In this document: piece after piece, positions 55,631 through 64,000 of the stretch | How the letters are laid out: every line of letters begins with the position of its first letter | Numbering within the stretch: position 1 is the first letter of the stretch | Translations under genes and position numbers: made by a program | The notes under the pieces: model-generated | Databases searched by the model: none | The model's input: the letters and a program-made list of their open reading frames with translations, nothing else | Told to the model about the DNA's origin: nothing | DNA from: Rhizobium sp. NLR16a | Lineage (GTDB): Bacteria; Pseudomonadota; Alphaproteobacteria; Rhizobiales; Rhizobiaceae | Assembly (NCBI RefSeq): GCF_017948245.1 | Contig: NZ_CP072865.1 | Span: 3,931,501 to 3,995,500 of the forward strand | Reading direction: 5' to 3' | DNA length: 64,000 nt

Positions 55631-57496
55631 ATGAGCGATACCGAGCGACAATCAAAAGATGCCGCCTCGACGGGCACCGGGTACCGGGTGCTGGCTCGCA
55701 AATACCGCCCCAAGGATTTCACGGACCTGATGGTCGGCCAGGAGCCGATGGTCCGCACGCTCACCAACGCCTTCGAGACCGGCCGCATTGCCCAGGCCTA
55801 TATGCTGACCGGCGTGCGCGGCGTCGGCAAGACGACGACGGCGCGCATCCTGGCGCGGGCGCTGAATTACAAGACGGCAGAAATCGACAAGCCGACGATC
55901 GACCTGCGTGTGCCCGGCGAACATTGCCAGGCAATCATGGAAGGCCGGCATGTCGATGTGATCGAAATGGATGCCGCTTCGCATACCGGTATCGACGATA
56001 TAAGAGAAATCATAGAGCAGGTGCGCTACCGGCCGGTTTCGGCGCGCTACAAGGTCTATATCATCGACGAAGTGCACATGCTGTCGACCCAGGCCTTCAA
56101 CGGCCTGTTGAAGACGTTGGAAGAGCCGCCGGAGCATGTGAAGTTCATCTTCGCCACCACCGAAATCCGCAAGGTGCCGATCACCGTGCTGTCGCGTTGC
56201 CAGCGCTTCGACCTGCGCCGCATCAGCGCGTCGGATCTCGTCGGGCTGTTTTCGACAATCGCGGCCAAGGAGGGCATTGAGGCGGAAGGCGACGCGCTGG
56301 CGATGATCGCGCGAGCCGCCGAAGGCTCTGCCCGCGACGGCCTGTCGCTGCTCGACCAGGCGATCGCCCATGGCGCAGGCGCCGTGCAGGCGGAAGCGGT
56401 GCGCGGCATGCTCGGCCTTGCCGACCGCGCCCGGATCGTCGATCTCTTTCAGCATATCATCAAAGGCGACGTGGCCGCCGCCCTCGGCGAATTCCAGAAC
56501 CAGTACGAGGCCGGCGCCAATCCGGTGGTCGTACTCACCGATCTTGCCGATTTCACCCATCTGGTAACGCGACTGAAATATGTGCCGGATGCGGCAAACG
56601 ACCCTTCTCTCAGCGAGATCGAGCGCACCAAGGCGGCGGAATTCGCCAAGGGTGTTGCGGTGACGACGCTGTCGCGCATCTGGCAGATGCTGCTGAAGGG
56701 CATTCCCGAAACGGAAGGCTCGTCGCGCACGGCGGGTGCCGCCGAGATGGTGCTGATCCGGCTTGCGCATGCGGCCCATCTGCCGGCGCCCGAGGATGCG
56801 GCGCGGCGGCTTACGGAGTTTTCCGGCGATAATGTCGGCCAACGGCCCTCCTCACCTTCGGGCAATGGCGGCGGCAACGGAACACGGGTTCCTTATCAGA
56901 GCAGCGTTACGGCACGGGCGACGGAGCCGACACCACGGCCGCAGCCTTCGGGGCCGACCGCGATGCTCCGCGCCGTGCCAAATCCGGAACCGCAGAATAT
57001 CGGCCGCACCGAGGCCAGGCCCGCAGAGGCTCCGAAGCCGCTCGTGCGTGTCAATTCCATCGCCGACATCGTCGAGCTTGCGAGCGAGAAGCGCGACGTC
57101 AAGCTGAAGGCACTGGTGCGCAACTTCGTGCGCCCGGTCCGTCTTGAGCCGGGTCGGCTGGATGTGAACCTCACCGAAGGCGCTCCGAATACGCTGCTCA
57201 ACGAGCTTGCCGTTAAGCTCAAGGAATGGACCGGCATCCACTGGATCGTCAGCACCAGCCGCGAAGAAGGCGGGCCGACGATGGTGGAGGCGGAAGCCAA
57301 GGCGCAGGAGCAGCGTGTGAGCGACGCGCGCCAGGACCCTGACGTAGCGGCAATCCTGGCGCAGTTTCCGGGCGCGAAAATCATCGACGTGCGCGTGCGG
57401 GCACCCGAACCGGAGGAGGAAGGCGAGGTCAAACCGCCGGCTGTCGCCGAATCCGAGGAAGGCGACATCCTGCCGGGCGACGACATAGAATTCTAA
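55631..57496 (+). CDS. dnaX: DNA polymerase III subunits tau/gamma
   Basis: The clamp-loader ATPase (621 residues) has Walker [11 protein letters not shown] (61-70), Walker [10 protein letters not shown], sensor 1 in [12 protein letters not shown] and the arginine finger in LSRCQRF. Domain III and a tau-like C-terminal part (after the Gly/Pro linker at about 415-470) should hold DnaE and DnaB. The region that binds zinc through four Cys in E. coli has only Cys99 here ([20 protein letters not shown]), so the zinc is lost. I see no obvious frameshift signal for a short gamma form. Confidence 0.96.
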   Translation: MSDTERQSKDAASTGTGYRVLARKYRPKDFTDLMVGQEPMVRTLTNAFETGRIAQAYMLTGVRGVGKTTTARILARALNYKTAEIDKPTIDLRVPGEHCQAIMEGRHVDVIEMDAASHTGIDDIREIIEQVRYRPVSARYKVYIIDEVHMLSTQAFNGLLKTLEEPPEHVKFIFATTEIRKVPITVLSRCQRFDLRRISASDLVGLFSTIAAKEGIEAEGDALAMIARAAEGSARDGLSLLDQAIAHGAGAVQAEAVRGMLGLADRARIVDLFQHIIKGDVAAALGEFQNQYEAGANPVVVLTDLADFTHLVTRLKYVPDAANDPSLSEIERTKAAEFAKGVAVTTLSRIWQMLLKGIPETEGSSRTAGAAEMVLIRLAHAAHLPAPEDAARRLTEFSGDNVGQRPSSPSGNGGGNGTRVPYQSSVTARATEPTPRPQPSGPTAMLRAVPNPEPQNIGRTEARPAEAPKPLVRVNSIADIVELASEKRDVKLKALVRNFVRPVRLEPGRLDVNLTEGAPNTLLNELAVKLKEWTGIHWIVSTSREEGGPTMVEAEAKAQEQRVSDARQDPDVAAILAQFPGAKIIDVRVRAPEPEEEGEVKPPAVAESEEGDILPGDDIEF

Positions 57497-57518
57497 GGTT
57501 TCAAGAAGGAGCGAGACG

Positions 57519-57842
57519 ATGCGCGACATCATGGGCATGATGGGCAAAGTCAAGGAAATGCAGGCCAAGATGGAGCAGATGCAGGCGGAAATCGCCGAGC
57601 TCACGGCCGAAGGCAAGGCGGGCGGCGGCCTCGTCACCGTCATCATCTCCGGCAAGGGCGAACTCAAGAGCCTGAAGATCGACCCGTCGCTGTTCAAGGA
57701 GAACGACGTCGAGATCCTCGAGGATCTGATCGTCGCCGCTCATAAGGACGCCAAGGACAAGGCCGAGGCGCTCGCCGCCGAAAAGACAAAGGCGCTGACC
57801 GCCGGTCTGCCGATCCCGCCCGGCTTCAAGCTGCCATTCTGA
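57519..57842 (+). CDS. ybaB: YbaB/EbfC nucleoid-associated protein
   Basis: The 107-residue protein has the YbaB pattern: [18 protein letters not shown] (helical, Met/Gln-rich), [20 protein letters not shown] (beta strands) and a closing helix. It dimerises and binds DNA. It stands between dnaX and recR as in most bacteria, although here an oppositely oriented MOSC gene has moved in between. AAGGAGCG lies before the ATG. Confidence 0.95.
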   Translation: MRDIMGMMGKVKEMQAKMEQMQAEIAELTAEGKAGGGLVTVIISGKGELKSLKIDPSLFKENDVEILEDLIVAAHKDAKDKAEALAAEKTKALTAGLPIPPGFKLPF

Positions 57843-57926
57843 TAGCAGGCAATTGGTCTTCATATTGACTGTGGTTCCAATAGCCGATGCGGCTATCGAG
57901 CCGGCGATGCCTACAGAACGCCGCTC

Positions 57927-58544
57927 TTAACGCTGTGCTTCCAGCATCGCCCGCAGCTTGCAGTGAATGGGGGCGGCGAGATATCGCGACCGGTCCGCCT
58001 CCGAAAGCTGCCGGCCGAATGTTCTCATCAGCTCCGGCATCGTCACCTTATTGCCTGAAAAGGGCTGATGCTCGACCGCCGTTCCGACCTCGGCCACACC
58101 GCGCCTGATGACACGAGAGTAAATGCCGGGACGGGCGGCATCGGTGTAGCGTTTGACGAATTTCGGATCGTGCATCCTGGCGGCGAAGGTGGCGCAGGGA
58201 ATGCGGCATGCGGTGACTTCGAGGATGAGATCGCCTGATACGAACCGGTCGCCGACGGCAACGTCGCGATTGTCGAGACCGGAGATGACCATGTTTTCGC
58301 CGAAGGTGCCGGGCTCGTAAGACCGGCCTAACTCCTCGCTCCACCAGTCGAGCGTCAGCGATCCCTCGATATAAACCGCCTGATCGACACCGCCATGGTG
58401 TTTGCGGTTGCAGATGGCATCGCCGACCAGCCCCTCGGCGTCGATCATCACCGCGCCGTTGACGGGCCGTTTGAAGATACCGGTCTTGTAGCTCTTGCCG
58501 GCCAGCCTCTCCGGATTGCCGATACAAAGCGCCAGGATTTTCAT
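57927..58544 (-). CDS. MOSC-domain protein (YiiM-like)
   Basis: The 205-residue protein has the molybdenum-cofactor sulfurase C-terminal (MOSC) fold: KTGIFKRPVNGAV, GDAICNRKHHGGVDQAVYIE, FGENMVISGLDN and the Cys in EVTACRIPCATFAAR. YiiM-type proteins reduce N-hydroxylated compounds using Moco. The ATG at 58544 gives MKILALCIGNPERL; the open frame beyond it overlaps recR. It interrupts the ybaB-recR pair on the opposite strand. Confidence 0.88.
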   Translation of the reverse strand: MKILALCIGNPERLAGKSYKTGIFKRPVNGAVMIDAEGLVGDAICNRKHHGGVDQAVYIEGSLTLDWWSEELGRSYEPGTFGENMVISGLDNRDVAVGDRFVSGDLILEVTACRIPCATFAARMHDPKFVKRYTDAARPGIYSRVIRRGVAEVGTAVEHQPFSGNKVTMPELMRTFGRQLSEADRSRYLAAPIHCKLRAMLEAQR

Positions 58545-58601
58545 GGGGCAGCCGATCCTTCCGCGATTCCGTTTTCGTTCCATATCAGTTAAGAACAGCG
58601 C

Positions 58602-59207
58602 ATGGCAAAACGAGTCACCGGCCCCGAAATCGAAAAACTCATCCAGCTTCTGGCGAAGGTGCCGGGCCTCGGGCCGCGCTCGGCCCGCCGGGCGGCGCTG
58701 CATCTGATCAAGAAGAAGGACCAGTTGCTCGGGCCGCTGTCGAACGCGATGGGCGAAGCCTATAACAGGGTGAAGATCTGCTCGCGCTGTGGCAACGTCG
58801 ACACGGTCGACCCCTGCACCGTCTGCACCGACACGCAGCGCGATCAATCCGTCATCATCGTCGTCGAAGACGTATCCGATCTCTGGGCGCTGGAGCGGGC
58901 GGGGGCGATGAACGCCGCCTATCACGTGCTCGGCGGCACGCTGTCGCCGCTCGACGGGATCGGGCCCGACGACCTCAACATTCGCGGGCTGGTCGCCCGG
59001 ATCGGCGAAGGCGGCATTCGCGAACTGATCATCGCCGTCAACGCCACCGTCGAGGGGCAAACGACGGCGCATTACATCACCGACCAGTTGCAGGGACTCG
59101 AGGTGAAGATCACGCGGCTGGCGCATGGCGTGCCGGTTGGCGGCGAGCTCGACTATCTCGATGAGGGCACGCTGGCGGCGGCGCTGCGGGCGCGGACGGT
59201 GATGTGA
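58602..59207 (+). CDS. recR: Recombination protein RecR
   Basis: RecR (201 residues) forms a ring clamp that loads RecA with RecO and RecF. It has the helix-hairpin-helix [20 protein letters not shown], the zinc finger [18 protein letters not shown] (four Cys) and the Toprim domain starting [15 protein letters not shown]. All parts are normal. The stop overlaps an in-frame GTG of the next gene. Confidence 0.97.
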   Translation: MAKRVTGPEIEKLIQLLAKVPGLGPRSARRAALHLIKKKDQLLGPLSNAMGEAYNRVKICSRCGNVDTVDPCTVCTDTQRDQSVIIVVEDVSDLWALERAGAMNAAYHVLGGTLSPLDGIGPDDLNIRGLVARIGEGGIRELIIAVNATVEGQTTAHYITDQLQGLEVKITRLAHGVPVGGELDYLDEGTLAAALRARTVM

Positions 59208-59218
59208 GGGGTTTGTCT

Positions 59219-60457
59219 ATGCTTCGAATATTCGCGCTCGCCGTAACAGCCGCGCTTCTCCCCCTCCCTTCCCACGCGGCCCCTTCCAAAGCCGATGTCG
59301 AGGCGCAGTTCGAAAACTGGGTGCAGAAGGACCTCTGGCCGGAAGCAAAGACAGGCGGCATTTCCGAGAAGACCTTCCAGGCCGCCTTCTCCGGCGTCAC
59401 GCTGAACTGGAACCTGCCCGATCTCGCCCCGCCCGGCTTCCCGTCGCCGAAGGAGCAGAAGCAGACGCAGGCCGAATTTTCCTCGCCCGGTCCCTATTTC
59501 AACGAGGACCGGCTGAAGAGGCTTGCCGTAACGGGACGCGGCTTTGCCGCGCAATATGGCTCGACGCTGAAGCGGATCGAGAAGACCTATGGCGTGCCGG
59601 GCTCGATCGTGCTTGCCATCTGGGGCCGGGAGACGGGCTTCGGGGCCGCGAAGATCCCGAATTCGGCGATCGAGGTACTGGCGACCAAGGCCTTCATGTC
59701 GTCGCGCAAGGAGATGTTCCGTACCGAGCTGCTGGCGGCACTGCACATTCTCGACGGCGGCGACGTCACACCCGTCGATTTCAAGAGCTCATGGGCCGGC
59801 GCGCTCGGCCAGCCGCAATTCATGCCGACGAGTTATCTGAAATATGCGGTGGATTTCGACGGCGACGGCCACCGCAACATCTGGACCTCGGTGCCGGATA
59901 CGCTCGCCTCGATCGCCAACTATCTGGTCAAGAAGGGCTGGCAGCGCGATCGTGACTGGGGCTTCGAGGTATCGATACCCGAAGCGGTCTCCTGCGCGCA
60001 GGAGGGGCTTGATCTCGCAAAGCCGCTTTCGCACTGGGCCTCGCTCGGCATTGAGCGCATCTCCGGCAAGGCCTTTCCCTCAGGTGAGATGAAGGCTCAA
60101 GGGATGATGCTGGTGCCGGCCGGCCGCGACGGTCCGGAATTCATCGTCACGCCGAATTTCTACATCATCAAGGAGTATAACAACTCCGACCTCTACGCGC
60201 TCTATATCGGCAATCTCGCCGACCGGATCGCCTCGAACGGCGGCACCTTCGAGGGCGAATGGGGCGATGTCGGCAAGATGCTGCGTTCGGATGTCGCCGC
60301 CATGCAGAAGGCGCTGGAGCGCCAGGGTTATGACGTCGGCGGTTCCGACGGATTGCCGGGCTACAAGACGCGGCGCTCGATCGGCCAGTGGCAGGAGAAG
60401 AACGGCATGAAGCCGACATGTTTTCCCGAAGCCAGCATGAAGGGCAAGCTGAAGTAG
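59219..60457 (+). CDS. Lytic murein transglycosylase (MltB type) with peptidoglycan-binding domain
   Basis: The 412-residue protein has a signal peptide (MLRIFALAVTAALLPLPSHA), an SLT_2/MltB catalytic domain with Glu in IWGRETGFGAAK, and WAGALGQPQFMPTSYLKYAV. A C-terminal PG_binding_1 domain follows (about residues 345-400: MQKALERQGYDVGGSDGLPG). It cleaves glycan strands in the periplasm. The ATG at 59219 with GAGGGG is chosen over a GTG at 59204, since it gives a clean signal peptide. Confidence 0.94.
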   Translation: MLRIFALAVTAALLPLPSHAAPSKADVEAQFENWVQKDLWPEAKTGGISEKTFQAAFSGVTLNWNLPDLAPPGFPSPKEQKQTQAEFSSPGPYFNEDRLKRLAVTGRGFAAQYGSTLKRIEKTYGVPGSIVLAIWGRETGFGAAKIPNSAIEVLATKAFMSSRKEMFRTELLAALHILDGGDVTPVDFKSSWAGALGQPQFMPTSYLKYAVDFDGDGHRNIWTSVPDTLASIANYLVKKGWQRDRDWGFEVSIPEAVSCAQEGLDLAKPLSHWASLGIERISGKAFPSGEMKAQGMMLVPAGRDGPEFIVTPNFYIIKEYNNSDLYALYIGNLADRIASNGGTFEGEWGDVGKMLRSDVAAMQKALERQGYDVGGSDGLPGYKTRRSIGQWQEKNGMKPTCFPEASMKGKLK

Positions 60458-60463
60458 CCGGCT

Positions 60464-60919
60464 TCACAGGCTGCGCTTCATGCCCATATGGCTGGCGACG
60501 AAGCCGAGCTTCTCGTAGAAGCGGATCGAGTCTTTCCGCGTTTTGTCCGATGTCAGCTGCACGAGGCCGCAGCCGCGCTCGACGCATTGGGCGACCGCCC
60601 ATTCGATGAACTGCGCGCCGAGACCCGAACCGCGAAGCTCTCTTGCGACACGGACGCTTTCGATCTGACCGCGCCACATGCCGGTCCGGGAGAGGCCGGG
60701 AAGAAAGCTCAGCTGCAGGCAACCGACGACCTGGTCGGAGGCGTCGGTTGCGACAGCCAGCAGCTGGTTGGCATCCGCCTCGATCGCCGCGAAAGCCGAG
60801 AGATAACGCGCGTCAACGGGATCGGAGACAATTTCTCTGGCGGCGCCGAGATCGTCATCGGCGAGAAGCCGGACGATGGCGGCGAGATCGGATCGGTGGG
60901 CAATCCTGAAACTGTGCAT
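60464..60919 (-). CDS. GNAT-family acetyltransferase
   Basis: The 151-residue protein has the GNAT core IESVRVARELRGSGLGAQFI (motif A) and the C-terminal FYEKLGFVASHMGMKRSL (motif B). MHSFRIAHRSDLAAIVRLLA is a typical start. Its ending resembles PanM/AaaC-like N-acetyltransferases found beside transporters, but the substrate is open. It ends 6 bases from the transglycosylase gene, convergent. Confidence 0.88.
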   Translation of the reverse strand: MHSFRIAHRSDLAAIVRLLADDDLGAAREIVSDPVDARYLSAFAAIEADANQLLAVATDASDQVVGCLQLSFLPGLSRTGMWRGQIESVRVARELRGSGLGAQFIEWAVAQCVERGCGLVQLTSDKTRKDSIRFYEKLGFVASHMGMKRSL

Positions 60920-60927
60920 GGCTGGTC

Positions 60928-62559
60928 TCAATGATGCAGATCGATCGGCGCCTTGTGGAAGACATCGTCGTCTGGCGGGATGGCCTGGCGCTCGATCATG
61001 CGGTGGACATGGGGCGGGCCTTCGCCGCGGTGGAGCGCGCGCAGCCGGTCGATGTTTTCGGCGTCGGCCTGCGTGCGCCGCTGGTTGTGTCTTATATATT
61101 CGACCCAGGTCGGCGTATGGTAGGTCTCGGTCCACAGCCCGGGATTTTCGAGATCGCGCATCAGCGCCCAGTTGCGCGCGCCGTCCCGGATGCGGATGCG
61201 GCGGCGCTCGCCCATCAGCGCCATGAATTCCGCCAGGTCGTCGTCGGCGATCTGGTAGTCGACCTGAATGACGATCGGGCCGCTGCGCGGGGTGATGTCG
61301 AGGCTCAAGGCCGGCGCAGTGAAGCGGTTTAAGGGATCGAGATTGAGCGAGGCGAAGGCCGGCATGGAAAAGCGCAGGCCGATCGCAATGCCGAGCAGCA
61401 TGACAACAGATGACATCAGCAGCGCATCGGCGACCCCATAGCGATCGGCGGCGACACCCCAGAGCCAGCTGCCGCCGGCGATGCCGCCGAAGGTGACGGT
61501 CTGGTAGAGCGACAGCGCGCGGCCGACCACCCAGCGCGGCGTCGACAGCTGCACGATGGTGTTGAAGAGCGACAACGCCGAGACCCAGCAGGCGCCGGAG
61601 ACGAGCAAGCCGGCGGAGGTCAGCACGGCGCTCGGACTGTAGGCGGCGATGACGGCACTCAGCGCGAAACCGGCAAAGGCCAGGCGGATGATCGTCTCGC
61701 TGGACAGCGCCTGGCGAATTCTCGCACTCAGCACCGCACCGCCGATCGCACCGATGCCGAAGGCGCCGAGCATGAAGCCATAGGTCAGCGGACCGCCGGC
61801 AACGAGATCGAGGGCGACGACCGGCAGCAGCGCCAGGATCGAGCTCGCGCCGATGCCGAAAACCAGCCCTCGCACGAGGACCTTTTCAAGATTGGGCGAC
61901 ATCGAGACATAACGCAGGCCGGCGAAGATGGCGCTGCCGAGCGCTTCGCGCGGCAGGGTGGAGACGGGCGTGCTCGGGCGCCAGCGCAGCAGGGCGTAGA
62001 TCAGGGCGAGGTAACTTGCGGTGTTAACCGCAAAGGCCGCGGCGGCACCCGCTGCCGCCACAATGACGCCGCCGATCGCCGGGCCGACGCTGCGGGTGAT
62101 GTTGAAGCCCATGCTGTTCAGCGTGACGGCGCCGGGCAGATCGGCGCGCGGCACCATATCGCCGACGGAGGCCTGCCAGGAGGGGTTGTTGAGCGCCGTG
62201 CCGCAGCCGATCAGGAAGGTGAAGAAGAGCAGCAGCCAGGGCGTGACCCAACCAAGAAGGGCCGACGCCGTCAGCAACGCCGAAACCGTCAGCATCATGC
62301 ACTGCGCCGTCAGCATAACCCGGCGGCGATCAAAATTATCGGCCAACGCCCCCGATATCAGTGAAAACAGCATAATCGGCAGCGCTGTCGAGGTCTGCAC
62401 CAGCGCGACCATGTCCTCCGAGGCGGTAATCGTCGTCATCATCCAGGCGGCACCCACCGCCTGGATCAGGCCGCCGAAATTCGAGGAAAGGCTGGCGAAC
62501 CAGATGGTGCGGTAGGTATCGTGCCGCAAGGGCGCCAGTGTCGACGATGTATAGCCCAC
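60928..62559 (-). CDS. MFS exporter with C-terminal extra-membrane domain
   Basis: Residues 1-405 are a 12-helix major facilitator of the MFS_3/EntS type (TYRTIWFASLSSNFGGLIQA; SGALADNFDRRRVML is the signature loop). The last about 130 residues are soluble (GPIVIQVDYQIADDDLAEFM to the end) and resemble the ferredoxin-like domain seen fused to this group of exporters. Likely cargo is a siderophore or drug; none can be fixed. It starts 9 bases upstream of the GNAT gene, same strand, so they may be co-transcribed. Confidence 0.88.
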   Translation of the reverse strand: MGYTSSTLAPLRHDTYRTIWFASLSSNFGGLIQAVGAAWMMTTITASEDMVALVQTSTALPIMLFSLISGALADNFDRRRVMLTAQCMMLTVSALLTASALLGWVTPWLLLFFTFLIGCGTALNNPSWQASVGDMVPRADLPGAVTLNSMGFNITRSVGPAIGGVIVAAAGAAAAFAVNTASYLALIYALLRWRPSTPVSTLPREALGSAIFAGLRYVSMSPNLEKVLVRGLVFGIGASSILALLPVVALDLVAGGPLTYGFMLGAFGIGAIGGAVLSARIRQALSSETIIRLAFAGFALSAVIAAYSPSAVLTSAGLLVSGACWVSALSLFNTIVQLSTPRWVVGRALSLYQTVTFGGIAGGSWLWGVAADRYGVADALLMSSVVMLLGIAIGLRFSMPAFASLNLDPLNRFTAPALSLDITPRSGPIVIQVDYQIADDDLAEFMALMGERRRIRIRDGARNWALMRDLENPGLWTETYHTPTWVEYIRHNQRRTQADAENIDRLRALHRGEGPPHVHRMIERQAIPPDDDVFHKAPIDLHH

Positions 62560-62671
62560 GATGTCTCCCGCTTTTGTTATTGTGTGCCAACGGCAATATA
62601 TGCGGAAGACGATCGCTGGCCATAGGTCCGTTCTCCTCGCCCGGCATGAATTGGCGGAATCGCTCTCAGAC

Positions 62672-62700
62672 CTTGCAATTTCGGAAAAACCCGACTATAT
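62672..62700 (+). promoter_or_regulatory. Sigma-70 promoter of the rimP-nusA operon
   Basis: CTTGCA, exactly 17 bases, then CTATAT matches the rhizobial housekeeping consensus CTTGAC-N17-CTATAT at 11 of 12 positions. The predicted start is near 62707. Confidence 0.85.
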
Positions 62701-62728
62701 GGCTCTCAAATTCTTGATCGCTTGATGA

Positions 62729-62758
62729 AGAGTGGGCCGCAAGGACCCGCTCTTTTTT
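62729..62758 (+). terminator. Terminator-like hairpin in the rimP leader (possible attenuator)
   Basis: AGAGTGGG and CCCGCTCT form an 8-bp stem (one G-T pair) with a 9-base loop and run into six T. It lies only about 22 bases after the predicted start and 46 bases before the rimP start, so transcription must pass it to reach rimP-nusA. Confidence 0.8.
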
Positions 62759-62803
62759 ATTAGCTCGATCGCCTGAACAGCTTGAAATTGCGAGGAGCGC
62801 CGC

Positions 62804-63409
62804 TTGTCGGACATGACAAACGCAGACAACGAACTTGAGCCGCGGCTGATTACCGAAACCGGGCTCGACCAGCGTCTTGCCGATATCATCGAACCGGTTC
62901 TCGTCGGCATGGGCTTCCGGCTGATCCGCGTGCGCATGCTGAACCAGAACGGCGCCACGATGCAGGTGATGGCCGAGCGCAATGACGGCACGATGACGGT
63001 TCAGGACTGCGAAGAAGTCTCGATGGCGATTTCTCCCGTCCTCGATGTGGAAGATCCGATCGATAAAGAGTATCATCTCGAGGTGTCTTCGCCCGGCATC
63101 GACCGTCCGATGGTGCGGAAATCCGATTTCGTCCGCTGGCAGGGCCACCTTGTAAAGTGCGAAACGTCGATCATGATCGGCAACCGCAAACGCTTCCGCG
63201 GCAAGATCGTCGAAGCAGACGCCGATGGATTCACGCTCGAGCGTGACCAGGTCGCCTATGGGGAAGAGCAGAAGGTCGTCATTCCCTTCACGGCGCTTAG
63301 CGATGCGAAGCTCATTCTGACCGACGATCTGATCCGCGATGCGTTGCGCGCCGACAAGCTGGCGAAAGCGCAGGCCGCGAACCAGAACGAAGCAGACGAC
63401 CAGGAATAA
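62804..63409 (+). CDS. rimP: Ribosome maturation factor RimP
   Basis: RimP (201 residues) assists 30S subunit maturation. It has [20 protein letters not shown], the N-terminal domain [20 protein letters not shown] and the motif [20 protein letters not shown], followed by the SH3-like C-terminal domain. A negatively charged tail (QNEADDQE) ends the protein. The TTG at 62804 is the better start, with GAGGAG 5-10 bases upstream; the ATG at 62813 is too far. nusA follows after 59 bases. Confidence 0.96.
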   Translation: MSDMTNADNELEPRLITETGLDQRLADIIEPVLVGMGFRLIRVRMLNQNGATMQVMAERNDGTMTVQDCEEVSMAISPVLDVEDPIDKEYHLEVSSPGIDRPMVRKSDFVRWQGHLVKCETSIMIGNRKRFRGKIVEADADGFTLERDQVAYGEEQKVVIPFTALSDAKLILTDDLIRDALRADKLAKAQAANQNEADDQE

Positions 63410-63468
63410 CCGATCAACAGACCGCTACAGGGACGGGAACCCTGGAGTAAAGACGGAGAAACAAGACA

Positions 63469-64000
63469 ATGGCAGTCAGTGCGAACCGGCTCGAACTTCT
63501 GCAGATCGCAGATGCAGTGGCGCGCGAAAAAGTCATCGACCGGGAGATCGTGCTTGCCGCAATGGCCGATGCCATCCAAAAGGCGGCGCGCTCCCGTTAC
63601 GGCACCGAATCCAACATCCGGGCCGACATCAATCCGAAGACCGGTGAAATCCGTCTGCAGCGTCTGCTCGAAGTGGTCGACAAGGCCGAGGATTATTCGA
63701 CGCAGATCCCGCTAGAGCTTGCCCGCGACCGCAATCCGGACGCAGCCCTTGGCGATTTCATCGCCGATCCGCTGCCGCCGATGGATTTCGGCCGCATCGC
63801 CGCACAGTCCGCCAAGCAGGTGATCGTGCAGAAGGTGCGTGAAGCCGAGCGCGACCGCCAGTTCGACGAATTCAAGGATCGCGTCGGCGAAATCGTCAAC
63901 GGCACCGTCAAGCGCGTCGAATACGGCAACGTCATCGTCGATCTCGGCCGTGGTGAAGGCATCATCCGCCGCGACGAAATGATCCCGCGCGAGAACGTGC
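63469..64000 (+). CDS. nusA: Transcription termination/antitermination protein NusA (partial, 5' part)
   Basis: From the ATG at 63469 the frame stays open to the window end (177 residues seen). It begins MAVSANRLELLQIADAVARE, the NusA N-terminal domain that contacts RNA polymerase. GEIVNGTVKRVEYGNVIVDL near residue 143 opens the S1 domain; the KH domains lie beyond the window. NusA slows RNA polymerase at hairpins, which is relevant to the hairpin in its own operon leader. Confidence 0.97.
   Translation, partial: MAVSANRLELLQIADAVAREKVIDREIVLAAMADAIQKAARSRYGTESNIRADINPKTGEIRLQRLLEVVDKAEDYSTQIPLELARDRNPDAALGDFIADPLPPMDFGRIAAQSAKQVIVQKVREAERDRQFDEFKDRVGEIVNGTVKRVEYGNVIVDLGRGEGIIRRDEMIPRENV

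Noticed and set aside
62699..62725. MALKFLIA leader peptide before the rimP hairpin
   Set aside because: Its ATG overlaps the predicted -10 box, so it would not be in the transcript if the promoter call is right, and it has no ribosome site.

Overview
This window is a stretch of alphaproteobacterial chromosome, most likely from Rhizobium of the R. etli / R. leguminosarum group. The evidence is the GC-rich codon use, the polA / sRNA / marR neighbourhood typical of rhizobia, an RpoH-type promoter of the alphaproteobacterial form before dnaK, and several copies of intergenic palindromes that I recognise from Rhizobium genomes. I see no insertion sequence, integrase, phage gene, CRISPR array or tRNA. 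It reads as core chromosome with a few accessory islands.

Layout. 1-5332: end of a murein endopeptidase gene (mepA), methylglyoxal synthase, glucokinase, an MsbA-type ABC exporter, dapB and gpmA. 5343-18291: a large phosphonate (C-P lyase) locus. phnF is divergent from phnGHIJKL plus a hexapeptide acyltransferase; then come phnC, phnD, two permease genes, a DUF1045 gene, phnM and phnN. A two-repeat Pho box and a perfect inverted repeat lie between phnF and phnG, so the operon looks controlled by both PhoB and PhnF. 18312-24114: a frameshifted GrpB-family gene, a LysR-type regulator and a four-gene polyamine-type ABC importer. 24173-30533: a soluble FtsK-type translocase, polA, an sRNA locus that fits the alpha-r7 (Smr7C) family, and a MarR regulator. 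30540-38461: an MHYT-GGDEF-EAL protein, an M20 peptidase, an SH3 protein with an Arg/Asp/Tyr repeat tail, and a class A penicillin-binding protein. 38601-41931: dnaK-dnaJ. 42235-49949: small regulators, recF-moeB-GNAT, a hydroxyacid dehydrogenase, an SH3 protein, an adenosine/sugar kinase and an auxin-carrier-family permease. 50071-55398: cycM-type cytochrome c, kdsB, pheA, a glyoxalase, a small DUF1127-like protein, a WYL regulator, nudC and a HIT protein. 55487-60457: SRP RNA, dnaX, ybaB, a MOSC protein, recR and a lytic transglycosylase. 60464-64000: GNAT, an MFS exporter with an extra C-terminal domain, and rimP-nusA (nusA runs off the window).

How the genes work together. The phosphonate locus has uptake (PhnCDE1E2), the C-P lyase core (PhnGHIJ with the ATPases PhnK and PhnL), PhnM, and the PRPP-forming kinase PhnN. 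It lacks phnP, the phosphodiesterase that opens the cyclic ribose phosphate made by PhnJ. In its place is a DUF1045 protein with the two HxT motifs of 2H phosphoesterases, and I propose that it does the PhnP step. The dnaX-ybaB-recR and rimP-nusA blocks are the usual replication/repair and transcription/ribosome-assembly clusters.

The most interesting points are the DUF1045/PhnP question, the dual phn control region, the sRNA beside polA, the terminator-like hairpin in the rimP leader, the loss of zinc ligands in both DnaX and MoeB, and the large extracytoplasmic insertions in two ABC permeases.
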